Shown: positions 8,243 through 17,129, numbered from the stretch's first letter. The stretch is 64,000 bases of DNA from Sphingobium indicum B90A (GCF_000264945.2 NZ_CP013070.1:3304501-3368500); one strand, 5' to 3'. Numbers and translations: made by a program. The notes: generated by a model not told the origin, from the sequence alone.

Positions 8243-8679
8243 TGGGTCTGCTGGCGCTGCTTCTGATCGGGCTGGCGGCCTGGCTGATCTGGACGGGACG
8301 GCTGCAACGCATGAGCGCGAAGGATGGCATGGCGCTGGGCGCCGCTCTGGTCGGCGCGGTCGCGGCCGCCAAGGGCAAGCCGCTGGTCGGCGCGCCGCTG
8401 CTGATCGGGGCCACCTTGTTCTTCCTGGCCAGAAGCCGGCGGGGCAAGGCGAAGGCCGGGCCGGGCACGCCCGCGCCGCAAGCCGTTTCGTCCCAGGCGG
8501 TGAACGACGCGCGCAAGTTGCTGGGCGTGGGACCGGACGCCGACGCCCGCGCCATCCGCGCCGCGCATCGTCGCCTGATCGCCTCGGTCCATCCGGACAA
8601 GGGCGGCACCGAAGCGCTGGCGGCCCAGATCAACGCCGCCCGCGACCTGCTGATCGAGGAAGCCGCGCAACACCGTTGA
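8242..8679 (+). CDS. Membrane-anchored J-domain protein
   Basis: A 145-residue protein with an N-terminal transmembrane helix (residues 2-18), a second hydrophobic stretch (about 32-63) and a C-terminal J domain (about 88-145) with the HPD motif at 117-119 that stimulates Hsp70 ATPase. The topology resembles mitochondrial Tim14/Pam18-type J proteins. Its ATG overlaps the mipZ stop (TGATG), so translation is coupled. A DnaK partner is assumed; the client and the reason for pairing with mipZ are unknown. Confidence 0.85.
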   Translation: MGLLALLLIGLAAWLIWTGRLQRMSAKDGMALGAALVGAVAAAKGKPLVGAPLLIGATLFFLARSRRGKAKAGPGTPAPQAVSSQAVNDARKLLGVGPDADARAIRAAHRRLIASVHPDKGGTEALAAQINAARDLLIEEAAQHR

Positions 8680-8698
8680 AGCCAAGGGAGAGGATGCC

Positions 8699-10108
8699 AT
8701 GGCCCATCGCTTTCATCCCACGCTCCTACGCGAATATGACATTCGGGGCGTGGTGGGCCGCACGCTGGGCGAGGCGGATGGCTATGCCGTGGGCCGCAGC
8801 TTCGGCACGATTGTCAGGAGGATGGGCGTCAGGCGGGCAGGCGGATCAAGGGTCGCGGTCGGCTATGACGGTCGGCTGAGTTCCCCGGCGCTGGAACAGG
8901 CGGTCGTGCAGGGCCTGCAGGATTCCGGAACCGATGTCGTGCGCATAGGCCTCGGCCCGACGCCCATGCTCTATTATGCCGAAGCGGCGTTCGATGTCGA
9001 CGGCGGCGTGCAGATAACCGGCAGCCACAATCCCGCCGATCATAACGGCTTCAAGCTGGTATTTCAGCACCAGGCCTTTTTTGGGGCGGACATCGCGAAT
9101 CTGGGGAGCATGGCGGCGGCGGGCGACTGGAGCGACGGGGGGAGCGGAAACAGAGGGCAGGTCGAGACTGTCGCCGTCATGGACCGCTACGTCGCCCGGC
9201 TGGTGCAGGGGTTCGACGGCGCCGCCTGGCGCATTGGCTGGGACGCGGGCAACGGCGCCGCCGGGCCGGTGGTGGACAAGCTGGTCAAGCTCCTGCCAGG
9301 TGAGCATCATGTGCTTTTCACCCAGATAGACGGACATTTTCCCCATCATCACCCCGATCCCACTGTCGAGGCGAATCTGGCGGACCTGAAAGCGCTTGTC
9401 CGCGCCAAGAAGCTCGATTTCGGAGTGGCTTTCGACGGAGACGGGGACCGGATCGGCGTGGTGGACGGCAAGGGGCGGGTAATCTGGGGCGACCAGTTGC
9501 TGGGCATTTTCGCCGAACTGGTGCTGAAGGACCGCCCGAACGCCACCATCGTCGCGGATGTGAAGGCCAGCCAGGCCCTGTTCGACCGCATCGCCGCGCT
9601 GGGCGGGCGGGCGCTGATGTGGAAGACGGGCCACAGCTTGATCAAGTCCAAAATGAAGGAGATTGCCGCTCCGCTGGGCGGCGAGATGACCGGCCATATC
9701 TTCCTCGCGGACGATTATTACGGTTTCGACGACGGGCTTTATGCGGCGGTGCGCCTGATCCGGGGTCTGACCCGGTTGGGCCGCAGCGTCACCGCCCTGC
9801 GCGACGAAATGCCGAACATGGCGAATACGCCCGAACTTCGCTTTCCAGTGGCGGATAGCCGCAAGTTCGCGGTGGTGGAGGAAGTCCGCGCCCGCTTGCA
9901 GGCCCTGGGCGCGAACGTCGACGAAACCGACGGCCTGCGGGTCGTCACGCCCGATGGCTGGTGGCTGCTCAGGGCCTCCAACACCCAGGACGCGCTCGTT
10001 GCCCGCGCCGAGGCGAAGGATGAGGAAGGATTGGCGCGCCTGGTCGCGCAGATCGACGCCCATCTGGCCGATTCGGGCGTGATTCGGATTTCGCGAGCCG
10101 ATTCCTGA
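8699..10108 (+). CDS. Phosphoglucomutase/phosphomannomutase (AlgC/ManB type)
   Basis: A 469-residue alpha-D-phosphohexomutase. It interconverts hexose 6-phosphate and 1-phosphate to supply nucleotide sugars for polysaccharides. The phosphoserine loop is TGSHNPADHNGFK, the metal-binding loop FDGDGDRIG, and the sugar-specificity loop GEMTGHIFLADD is of the mannose/glucose dual-specificity type. The final phosphate-binding loop is near RASNTQDALVARAEA. It follows the J-domain gene by 19 bp. It could supply precursors to the distant surface polysaccharide locus; that link is an inference. Confidence 0.93.
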   Translation: MAHRFHPTLLREYDIRGVVGRTLGEADGYAVGRSFGTIVRRMGVRRAGGSRVAVGYDGRLSSPALEQAVVQGLQDSGTDVVRIGLGPTPMLYYAEAAFDVDGGVQITGSHNPADHNGFKLVFQHQAFFGADIANLGSMAAAGDWSDGGSGNRGQVETVAVMDRYVARLVQGFDGAAWRIGWDAGNGAAGPVVDKLVKLLPGEHHVLFTQIDGHFPHHHPDPTVEANLADLKALVRAKKLDFGVAFDGDGDRIGVVDGKGRVIWGDQLLGIFAELVLKDRPNATIVADVKASQALFDRIAALGGRALMWKTGHSLIKSKMKEIAAPLGGEMTGHIFLADDYYGFDDGLYAAVRLIRGLTRLGRSVTALRDEMPNMANTPELRFPVADSRKFAVVEEVRARLQALGANVDETDGLRVVTPDGWWLLRASNTQDALVARAEAKDEEGLARLVAQIDAHLADSGVIRISRADS

Positions 10109-10164
10109 TCCCGGCGACAGGCAGATCGCCAGGAGAAACTTATTTTTACGCTAGGGAAACAAGG

Positions 10165-10307
10165 ATATAAGGGGGCAGTTGCAGAAAACGCAACCAGGGG
10201 TCAGCTTTTCGCATTTGCGAAATGCGCCGCTGCACCGCAAAAGGAAAAGGCCTTTCAGGCATCCTCTCCTAAAACTTTCAAGCCGTCCTCCGGGGCGGCT
10301 TTTTTTT
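10165..10307 (+). ncRNA. Candidate small RNA with intrinsic terminator
   Basis: Within the 396-bp gap after the phosphohexomutase lies a series of three stem-loops ending in a terminator: a 5-bp GTTGC/GCAAC stem (10178-10194), a perfect palindrome TTTCGCATTTGCGAAA (10207-10222), and the terminator at 10280-10307. A TATAAG that could serve as a -10 box lies at about 10166, so the exact 5' end is a guess. No known family is recognised. It might simply be the 3' UTR and terminator of the upstream gene. Confidence 0.35.
10280..10307 (+). terminator. Intrinsic terminator
   Basis: AAGCCG and CGGCTT form a GC-rich stem with a 10-base loop followed by an eight-base T-run, a classical Rho-independent terminator for plus-strand transcription. 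It ends either the phosphohexomutase transcript or a separate small RNA. The remaining sequence up to the porin gene (10308-10504) is AT-rich and probably holds the porin promoter; no further gene is seen. Confidence 0.85.
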
Positions 10308-10504
10308 GCCTTTTTGCCCTCTCTTTTTTCGCTTCCTGCCGTAGCGTCGTTTCGCATTTTCGGCGATCCAGCGCGTGAAATCCCCGTAAATTAGGGCTTT
10401 TCGAACGATAATTTAACCATATTGCTAATAGGGCGCGGCTTTAAGGGCATCATTTTTCCGGTGAAAGCCATTTGCCGCAAACACGTTTGAAGAGAGGTTT
10501 CATC

Positions 10505-11809
10505 ATGCCATTGCGCCGCCCCATCCTCGTCAGTCTCCTGCTGTCGGGCGCATTCGCAGCACCCGTCCCGGCTCTGGCGGGTGGTTTCTACCTTCAGGAA
10601 CAGGCGCCAAAGGAAACCGGCCGGGCAATGGCCGGCGCCGGCGCTGCGGCGGACGATCCGTCCGCCATCTATTTCAATCCCGCGGCCATGACGCAATTGC
10701 CGGGCATCCAGACCTCGGTCGGCGGCATCGCGCTCATGGCCTCCGCCCACCAGGCCAATCGCGGCACCTACCGCACCGTTCCCACCGTGCCGGGCGCGCG
10801 GGTGCCGGTGACCGGCAATGACGGCGGCCAGCCGTTCGAAAAGGTCATTCCCATCCCCAGCTTCTACGTCACGGCGCAGGCGACCGACCGGCTGTGGCTT
10901 GGCCTGGGGGTCAATGCGCCCTTCGGGTTGAAGCTGGATTATGACGACGGCTTTTTCGGCCGTTACGATTCGATCTACACCGACCTCAAGACCTATAATA
11001 TCCAGTCCAGCGCAGCCTATAGGCTCAACGACAATTTCTCCATCGGCGGCGGCGTCGACGTGCAATATGTGAAGGCGACCCTCACCAACGCGCTGCCGCA
11101 GCTTTCGCCACTGGCCCCGACCGATGGTTTCGCCCGGTTGAAGGGCGACGACTGGACGGTCGGCTGGAATGCGGGCCTGTTCTACACCAATGGCGACACC
11201 AATGTGGGCGTCTCCTACCGTTCCGGCGTCAATCACAAGGTGACCGGCACGCAGAGCATTTCCGGTCTCCTGGGTCCGATCGCCTCGGCCAATGGCGTTT
11301 TGGACGCTTCCGCGCCGCTCGACCTGCCCGACATCGTCACGGTCGGCTTCATGCATCGCCTGACGCCGAAGCTGCGCGCCATGATCAGCGCCCGCTGGTA
11401 CAATTGGTCGAAGTTCAAGGGCATCGCCATCACCACCGCCGCCGGGACCAGCAACAAGGAACTGGATTACAAGGACAGCTACAGCGTCAGCCTGGGCGGA
11501 GAATATGACGTCAGCCCGGCTTTGACCCTGCGGGCGGGCACGATGTTCGACCGCTCGCCCACCAATCCGCAGCATCTGACGACCCGCGTGCCCGACGGCG
11601 ATCGGACCTGGCTGTCGGCCGGCGCGACCTATAATATCTCGCCCGCCTTTGCGCTGAACCTCAGCTATGCCCATAATTTCGTGGAGAAGGCGAACATCAT
11701 CCGTCCGGACAGCTATTATCCCGCGCCCGCAACGGTGACGGCGACCACCCTGTCGCAGACCAGCGGCAATGCGGACCAGATCGGCGCTTCTTTGACGGCG
11801 CGTTTTTGA
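10505..11809 (+). CDS. FadL/TodX-family outer membrane transport protein
   Basis: A 434-residue outer membrane beta-barrel of the OMPP1/FadL/TodX family, which takes up long-chain fatty acids or hydrophobic aromatic compounds. A signal peptide ends at about ALAGGFYLQE, and the mature N-terminus runs into GRAMAGAGAAADDPSAIYFNPAAMTQL in pieces typical of the FadL hatch region. The protein ends in a phenylalanine (LTARF), as expected for Bam-dependent insertion. The ATG at 10505 has GAGAGG upstream and places the signal peptide correctly. The substrate is unknown. A 32-bp perfect inverted repeat follows. Confidence 0.9.
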   Translation: MPLRRPILVSLLLSGAFAAPVPALAGGFYLQEQAPKETGRAMAGAGAAADDPSAIYFNPAAMTQLPGIQTSVGGIALMASAHQANRGTYRTVPTVPGARVPVTGNDGGQPFEKVIPIPSFYVTAQATDRLWLGLGVNAPFGLKLDYDDGFFGRYDSIYTDLKTYNIQSSAAYRLNDNFSIGGGVDVQYVKATLTNALPQLSPLAPTDGFARLKGDDWTVGWNAGLFYTNGDTNVGVSYRSGVNHKVTGTQSISGLLGPIASANGVLDASAPLDLPDIVTVGFMHRLTPKLRAMISARWYNWSKFKGIAITTAAGTSNKELDYKDSYSVSLGGEYDVSPALTLRAGTMFDRSPTNPQHLTTRVPDGDRTWLSAGATYNISPAFALNLSYAHNFVEKANIIRPDSYYPAPATVTATTLSQTSGNADQIGASLTARF

Positions 11810-11814
11810 TGGGA

Positions 11815-11895
11815 GCGGCACCGGCCCTCACCCCCACCCGACCGCCACAGGATACCATGTCTGGGCGGTCGGGTGGGGGTGAGGGCCGGTGCCGC
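11815..11895. repeat. 32-bp perfect inverted repeat downstream of the porin gene
   Basis: Arms at 11815-11846 and 11864-11895 are perfect reverse complements with a 17-base loop. They begin and end with GCGGCACCGGCCCTCACCCC and its complement. A second small hairpin (11898-11916, GTTTCAGC/GCTGAAAC) follows. The position 5 bp after the stop suggests transcript termination or 3'-end protection. No T-run is present, and the sequence is unlike the other palindromic families in the window. Confidence 0.85.
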
Positions 11896-11959
11896 ACGTT
11901 TCAGCTTTGCTGAAACCCAAAACAGCTCGCGCTTCTAAAGCTCGCGGTAAATCCCTATA

Positions 11960-11988
11960 GGGGCTCCATCACCACGGAGCCCCTTTTT
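11960..11988 (+). terminator. Terminator-like hairpin directly abutting the ispG start codon
   Basis: GGGGCTCC (11960-11967) and GGAGCCCC (11976-11983) form an eight-pair stem with an eight-base loop, followed by five T residues. Only one base separates the T-run from the ATG of ispG at 11990. The hairpin therefore occupies the place of the ribosome binding site. A small competing hairpin CCC-TATA-GGG (11953-11962) overlaps its 5' arm. It could end porin transcription, or act as an attenuator for ispG. Confidence 0.8.
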
Positions 11989-11989
11989 C

Positions 11990-13150
11990 ATGTCCGACCA
12001 TAATCCCGGCCTGCGTCCCTGGCGCGACATCGCCCGCAGGCAATGCCGCCAGATCATGGTCGGCAATGTTCCGGTAGGCGGCGGCGCGCCGGTCACGGTG
12101 CAGACCATGACCAACACGCCCACCGATGACGTCAGGGCGACCGTCGACCAGATCCGCCGTTGCGAGGAAGCGGGCGTGGACATCATCCGCGTCTCCTGCC
12201 CCGACGAGGCGTCCACCGCGGCGCTCAAGCAGATCGTCCGCGCCGCCCGCGTGCCGATCGTCGCGGACATTCATTTCCACTATAAGCGGGCTCTGGAAGC
12301 CGCCGATGCGGGCGCGGCCTGCCTGCGCATCAATCCGGGCAATATCGGCAGCGAGGCGCGGGTCAAGGAAGTGGTCGACGCGGCCAAGGCCAACGGTTGC
12401 TCGATCCGCATTGGCGTCAATGCGGGCAGCCTGGAAAAGGATCTGCTCGAAAAATATGGCGAGCCTTGCCCGGAAGCGCTGGTCGAAAGCGCGCTCGATC
12501 ATATCAAGCTGCTCCAGGACCAGGATTTTCACGACTATAAGGTGGCGGTGAAGGCGAGCGACGTCTTCCTGGCCGTCGCCGCCTATATGCAACTGGCCGA
12601 AGCGGTGGATTGCCCGCTGCATCTGGGCATTACCGAGGCGGGCGGACTGATCGGCGGCACGGTGAAAAGCGCCATCGGCATCGGCAACCTGCTCTGGGCC
12701 GGGATCGGCGACACGATCCGCGTTTCCCTTTCCGCCGAGCCGGAGGAGGAAGTGCGGGTCGGTTACGAGATATTGAAGTCGCTCGGCATCCGCACGCGGG
12801 GCGTGAAGGTCATCTCCTGCCCCAGTTGCGCGCGCCAGGGATTCGACGTGATCCGCACGGTGCAGGCGCTGGAGGAACGGCTCCAGCATATCCACACGCC
12901 GCTGTCGCTGTCCGTGCTGGGCTGCGTGGTGAACGGCCCCGGCGAAGCGCGGGAGACCGACATCGGCCTGACCGGCGGCGGCGCGGGCAAGCATATGGTC
13001 TATCTGTCGGGCCTGACCGATCATACGGTGCAGGACGAAGGCATGATCGACCATATCGTCGGCCTGGTGGAGGCCAAGGCGGCGGAGATCGAGGCGGCCA
13101 AGCTGGAGGCCGAAACCACCGATGCCGGAAAGGCGGAAGCGGCGGAATAA
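11990..13150 (+). CDS. ispG: 4-hydroxy-3-methylbut-2-enyl diphosphate synthase (IspG/GcpE)
   Basis: A 386-residue iron-sulfur enzyme of the MEP isoprenoid pathway, converting methylerythritol cyclodiphosphate to HMBPP. The N-terminal TIM barrel begins with [20 protein letters not shown]. The 4Fe-4S ligands are in [11 protein letters not shown] and [11 protein letters not shown] in the C-terminal domain. The start [14 protein letters not shown] fits the family, yet no Shine-Dalgarno sequence precedes it because a terminator-like hairpin ends one base upstream. An acidic/alanine-rich tail of about 25 residues follows the conserved core. Confidence 0.95.
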   Translation: MSDHNPGLRPWRDIARRQCRQIMVGNVPVGGGAPVTVQTMTNTPTDDVRATVDQIRRCEEAGVDIIRVSCPDEASTAALKQIVRAARVPIVADIHFHYKRALEAADAGAACLRINPGNIGSEARVKEVVDAAKANGCSIRIGVNAGSLEKDLLEKYGEPCPEALVESALDHIKLLQDQDFHDYKVAVKASDVFLAVAAYMQLAEAVDCPLHLGITEAGGLIGGTVKSAIGIGNLLWAGIGDTIRVSLSAEPEEEVRVGYEILKSLGIRTRGVKVISCPSCARQGFDVIRTVQALEERLQHIHTPLSLSVLGCVVNGPGEARETDIGLTGGGAGKHMVYLSGLTDHTVQDEGMIDHIVGLVEAKAAEIEAAKLEAETTDAGKAEAAE

Positions 13151-13166
13151 GCCGTTCCCCGTCCCC

Positions 13167-14075
13167 ATGACCGCGCCCCGCTCCCTCGCCCTTCCCTTTG
13201 CCGTCTGCTGCCTGGGGGTCGCGCTGTTTTCCGTGATGGATGCGGCGATGAAGGGATTGAGCCTCTCCATCGGCCTGTTCGACGCGCTGTTCTGGCGCGC
13301 CGTTGCGGGCAGCCTGCTGGGGCTGGCTCTGATGCTGCTGACGCGGCAGCGCTGGCCGGACCGGGCGGTGTTGCGGCTGCATATGCTGCGCGGGGCGGTG
13401 GTGGCGGTGATGGCCAGCCTGTTCTTCTGGGCGATCATGCGGATGCCACTGGCCGAGGCCATCGCCCTGTCCTTCATCGCCCCGCTGGTCGCGCTCTATC
13501 TGGCCGCGCTGCTGCTCAAGGAGAGGATCGGGCGGCGGGCCATCGGCGCGTCTTTGCTGGGGCTGGTCGGCGTCGCGGTCATCCTGTCGGGTCGCGTGCG
13601 GGGCGATTATGATACGGACGCGCTGTTGGGCGCGGGCGCGGTCCTCGTTTCGGCGGTGCTGTTCGCCTGGAACCTCATCCTCCAGCGGCAGCAGGCGCAG
13701 CTTGCTTCCCCGATAGAGGTCGCCTTCTTCCAGCATGTGGTGATGCTGGGGCTGTTCGTGCTTTTCGCGGCGCTCGTCCAGGTCAGGCCGGTCGTGCCGG
13801 CGCCGCCCTCATGGGCGCTGGTGGCCCTGGCCGCGACGCTGGCCTTCACCTCGCTCGCCGCGCTGGCCTGGGCCTATGCGCGGGCGGAGGCGCAACTGTT
13901 GATCCCGGTTGAATATAGCGCCTTCCTCTGGGCCGCGATCATCGGCTGGCTTGCCTTTGGCGAACGGCTGACCCTGACCACCCTGGCAGGCGCGCTGCTG
14001 ATCGTGGTGGGATGCCTGATCGCGTCCCGTGCAGGGCCGGCCCAGGCATCGCATGTCGAACCGTCCGTCGCCTGA
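13167..14075 (+). CDS. EamA/DMT-family transporter
   Basis: A 302-residue integral membrane protein with about ten hydrophobic helices in two EamA repeats (RhaT/YdcZ-like drug/metabolite transporter superfamily). Glycine- and alanine-rich helices such as LLGLVGVAVILSGRVRG and the final LAGALLIVVGCLIASR are typical. The start at 13167 (MTAPRSLALPF) is used because the upstream extension overlaps the ispG tail and is strongly basic. Substrate cannot be predicted. It lies 16 bp after ispG and may share its transcript. Confidence 0.85.
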   Translation: MTAPRSLALPFAVCCLGVALFSVMDAAMKGLSLSIGLFDALFWRAVAGSLLGLALMLLTRQRWPDRAVLRLHMLRGAVVAVMASLFFWAIMRMPLAEAIALSFIAPLVALYLAALLLKERIGRRAIGASLLGLVGVAVILSGRVRGDYDTDALLGAGAVLVSAVLFAWNLILQRQQAQLASPIEVAFFQHVVMLGLFVLFAALVQVRPVVPAPPSWALVALAATLAFTSLAALAWAYARAEAQLLIPVEYSAFLWAAIIGWLAFGERLTLTTLAGALLIVVGCLIASRAGPAQASHVEPSVA

Positions 14076-14085
14076 AAGGAAAAGC

Positions 14086-14577
14086 ATGTCCGTCACCATC
14101 CGCGAGGCCGTTGCCGCCGACATCGGTGCGATTCACGGCTTCATCCTCGCCCTGGCCGACTATGAGAAGCTGTCGCACGAGGTGAAGGCCGACCGCGCCA
14201 GCCTGGACAAATATCTTTTCGGCCCGCGCCCCATGGCCGAGGTGCTGATCGCGGAACATGACGGAAAGGCCGTCGGCTTCGCCCTTTTCTTCCACAATTT
14301 CTCCACCTTCGAAGGGCGGCCGGGACTTTATCTGGAGGATCTGTTCGTCATTCCCGAAGCGCGGAGCCTGGGCGCGGGCAAGGCGCTGCTCTCCCGCCTC
14401 GCGCAACTGGCGCTGGAACGGGATTGCGCGAGGCTGGAATGGTGGGTGCTGGACTGGAACGAACCGTCCATCGCCTTCTACCGTTCGCTCGGCGCGCGGC
14501 CGATGGACGAATGGACGGTGCAGCGCGTCGACGGCGAAGCGCTCAGCGCCCTCGCCTCAGCGCATCCTGCACGCTGA
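14086..14577 (+). CDS. GNAT-family N-acetyltransferase
   Basis: A 163-residue GNAT acetyltransferase beginning MSVTIREAVAADIGAIHGFI, preceded by AAAGGA at good spacing. The acetyl-CoA loop is in LGAGKALLSRLAQLAL (motif A), and LDWNEPSIAFYRSLGARPMD near the C-terminus is the pattern of the diamine/thialysine acetyltransferase branch. The acceptor is unknown, though small polyamines or lysine analogues are plausible from that subfamily. It follows the EamA gene by 10 bp. Confidence 0.85.
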   Translation: MSVTIREAVAADIGAIHGFILALADYEKLSHEVKADRASLDKYLFGPRPMAEVLIAEHDGKAVGFALFFHNFSTFEGRPGLYLEDLFVIPEARSLGAGKALLSRLAQLALERDCARLEWWVLDWNEPSIAFYRSLGARPMDEWTVQRVDGEALSALASAHPAR

Positions 14578-14647
14578 CGCCCAGAAGGACGGCGGTGAAG
14601 GCCCCCAGCGCGACGACGACGAGGGTGGGGTAGAAAGCGGCGATCAT
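14543..14647 (-). CDS. Small hydrophobic membrane protein (34 aa)
   Basis: A 34-codon frame starting MIAAFYPTLVVVALGAFT and ending QDALRRGR. It consists of one predicted transmembrane helix followed by a short positively charged tail, the usual shape of small membrane proteins. AGGAGA lies seven bases upstream of the ATG, one of the best ribosome binding sites in the area, which is the main reason for calling it. Its 3' end overlaps the antisense 3' end of the acetyltransferase gene. No family is recognised and the function is unknown. Confidence 0.5.
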   Translation of the reverse strand: MIAAFYPTLVVVALGAFTAVLLGVSVQDALRRGR

Positions 14648-14807
14648 GGCGTAGTCTCCTTTCGGGGGACTTTTGCGCTGACCCCCCGCCCGCCGACATA
14701 CGGATTGTTACGGAGTCAGCGAGACGAGCCGAGGGGCCGGACTCTTGACGGGGACTCCCCGCTCGGCGCATTGTCCCCGGACGGAACATTTGGGGGACAT
14801 GGAGGCC

Positions 14808-17129
14808 ATGGCTGTCAGCCGCGGTGCCAAGCGCACGCCGGAATGGCGCGAAATGCTGAAACGCAGCCTGATCCGCAGCGGCGCGCTGATCGGATCGATC
14901 GCGCTGTTGCTGGCGACCCTGTTCCTGGCGCTGGCGCTGCTCAGCTATCAGCCCAGCGACCCGTCGATGAACACGGTCGCGGGCGACCATGTGCAGAATA
15001 TCATGCAGGCGCCCGGCGCATGGGTGGCGGATTTCCTGCTCTGGCTGCTGGGCGTGCCGGTGGCTTTGGTGCTGCCGCTGATGGCGATCACCGCCCGGCG
15101 CCTCTGGGGCGACCAGGATATGAGCGGGTGGAAGGGGCAGTTCGGCAAATGCCTCGCGGGCATCACGCTGATCGGCATCGCGCTGGCGCTGTTTCAGACC
15201 AATCCGCTGGTGGGCCTGCCCGCCGGATGGGGCGGCATCATCGCGCTGGTGACGGCGCGGGGCATCGCCAGCCTGACCGCGCAGTTGCCCGCCGCGCAGG
15301 GATGGATCACCGGCATCCTGATCCTGCTGACGCTGATCGCGGGCGCTGTCCTGTGGTATCGCAGCCTGGCGCTGGAAAAGCCGATCATCGCCTTGCGCAG
15401 GCCTTCGCTGCCGCGCCTCAGCCTGCCCAAGCCGACATTCGCTCTGGCCGGTCCCGCGCCGACTGTCGACGTGGATGAGGAAGACGATGTTTTCGAGCGC
15501 GTGGCGACGCCGCGCAAGACCGTCTCCAACGAACCCAAGCCGCCGATCAACATCCAGACGCCCAAGCCCGCGCCGGCGCAGCGCCCCATGGCGCCGGTGT
15601 CGCAGGACGACCTGTTCGGCCATAGCTCCCTGCCTTCGCCCGACCTGCTGAACCCGATCCCCGCGAGCCAGGGGCAGAAGATCGACAAGGCGGCGCTGGA
15701 GCGCAATGCGCGCCTGCTGGAATCCGTGCTCGACGACTTCCATGTGAAGGGCAATATCGTGGAGGTCCGGCCCGGCCCGGTCGTCACCATGTATGAGCTG
15801 GAGCCTGCGCCCGGCATCAAGGCAAGCCGGGTGATCGCGCTGGCCGACGACATCGCTCGCAACATGTCGGCGCTTTCGGCCCGCGTGGCGACGATTCCGG
15901 GGCGCACGGTGATCGGCATCGAACTGCCCAATGCGAACCGGGAGGGCGTGTCCTTCCGCGAACTCATCACCAGCGAACAGTTCGGGGCGGAGGCGACGCT
16001 GCCGATCATCCTGGGCAAGAATATTTCCGGCGAGCCGATCATCGCCGACCTGGCGCCGATGCCGCATCTGCTGATCGCGGGCACGACGGGTTCGGGCAAG
16101 TCGGTCGGGCTGAACGCGATGATCCTGTCGCTGCTCTACCGCATGACGCCGGACCAGTTGCGGCTGATCATGATCGATCCGAAGATGCTGGAACTGTCGA
16201 CCTATGACGATATTCCGCATCTGCTGTCGCCGGTGGTGACGGAGCCTGCCAAGGCGATCCGGGCGCTCAAATGGGCGGTGGAGCAGATGGAGGACCGCTA
16301 TCGCATGATGGCGTCGATTTCCGTCCGCAACCTCGCCAATTACAATGAGAAGGTTCGTGCCGCGAAGGCCAAGGGCAAGCCGCTCGGCCGCCGGGTGCAG
16401 ACCGGCTACGATCCCGAAACCGGCAAGCCGATCTATGAGGAGGAGCAGTTGGATTTTCAGCCGCTGCCCCAGATCGTGGTGGTGGTGGACGAGCTGGCCG
16501 ACCTGATGATGACGGCGGGCAAGGAAGTCGAATTCCTGATCCAGCGGCTGGCGCAGAAGGCGCGCGCGGCGGGCATCCACCTGATCCTCGCGACGCAGCG
16601 GCCCTCGGTCGACGTCATCACCGGCGTGATCAAGGCGAACCTGCCGACCCGCATCAGCTTCTTCGTCACGTCGAAGATCGACAGCCGCACCATATTGGGG
16701 GAGCAGGGCGCCGAACAACTGCTGGGCAAGGGCGACATGCTCTACATGCATGGCGGCAAGGGGCTGATGCGCGTCCACGGTCCCTTCGTGTCGGACGACG
16801 AGGTGCGGGTGGTGGCGGATCATTGGCGCGCCCAGGGCCAGCCCGACTATATCGCCGCCGTCACGGAGGAGCCGGAGGAAGGCAGCTTCGCGCTCGACGG
16901 GGTGGATCTGGGCGACGACAGCCCCGACGCGCAGCTTTTCCGCAAGGCCTGCCAGTTGGTGTTCGAAAATCAGAAGGCGTCGACCAGTTGGCTCCAGCGG
17001 CAATTGCGCGTCGGCTATAACAGCGCCGCCCGCCTGATCGAGCAGATGGAGGAGCAGGGGTTGGTGGGGCCGCCCAACCATGTCGGCCGCCGCGAAGTGC
17101 TGCGGGACGAAAACGGCAATCCGCTTTAG
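14808..17129 (+). CDS. ftsK: DNA translocase FtsK
   Basis: A 773-residue septal DNA pump that clears and decatenates chromosome termini at division. Four transmembrane helices lie within about the first 190 residues, followed by a short Pro-rich linker (much shorter than in E. coli), the RecA-like motor with Walker A GTTGSGKSVGLNAM and Walker B PQIVVVVDELADLMM, and a C-terminal winged-helix gamma domain (ASTSWLQRQLRVGYNSAARL) that reads KOPS sites. The start MAVSRGAKRTPEW is typical of the family; an ATG three codons upstream (14799) is possible. A divergent small gene lies upstream. Confidence 0.95.
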   Translation: MAVSRGAKRTPEWREMLKRSLIRSGALIGSIALLLATLFLALALLSYQPSDPSMNTVAGDHVQNIMQAPGAWVADFLLWLLGVPVALVLPLMAITARRLWGDQDMSGWKGQFGKCLAGITLIGIALALFQTNPLVGLPAGWGGIIALVTARGIASLTAQLPAAQGWITGILILLTLIAGAVLWYRSLALEKPIIALRRPSLPRLSLPKPTFALAGPAPTVDVDEEDDVFERVATPRKTVSNEPKPPINIQTPKPAPAQRPMAPVSQDDLFGHSSLPSPDLLNPIPASQGQKIDKAALERNARLLESVLDDFHVKGNIVEVRPGPVVTMYELEPAPGIKASRVIALADDIARNMSALSARVATIPGRTVIGIELPNANREGVSFRELITSEQFGAEATLPIILGKNISGEPIIADLAPMPHLLIAGTTGSGKSVGLNAMILSLLYRMTPDQLRLIMIDPKMLELSTYDDIPHLLSPVVTEPAKAIRALKWAVEQMEDRYRMMASISVRNLANYNEKVRAAKAKGKPLGRRVQTGYDPETGKPIYEEEQLDFQPLPQIVVVVDELADLMMTAGKEVEFLIQRLAQKARAAGIHLILATQRPSVDVITGVIKANLPTRISFFVTSKIDSRTILGEQGAEQLLGKGDMLYMHGGKGLMRVHGPFVSDDEVRVVADHWRAQGQPDYIAAVTEEPEEGSFALDGVDLGDDSPDAQLFRKACQLVFENQKASTSWLQRQLRVGYNSAARLIEQMEEQGLVGPPNHVGRREVLRDENGNPL

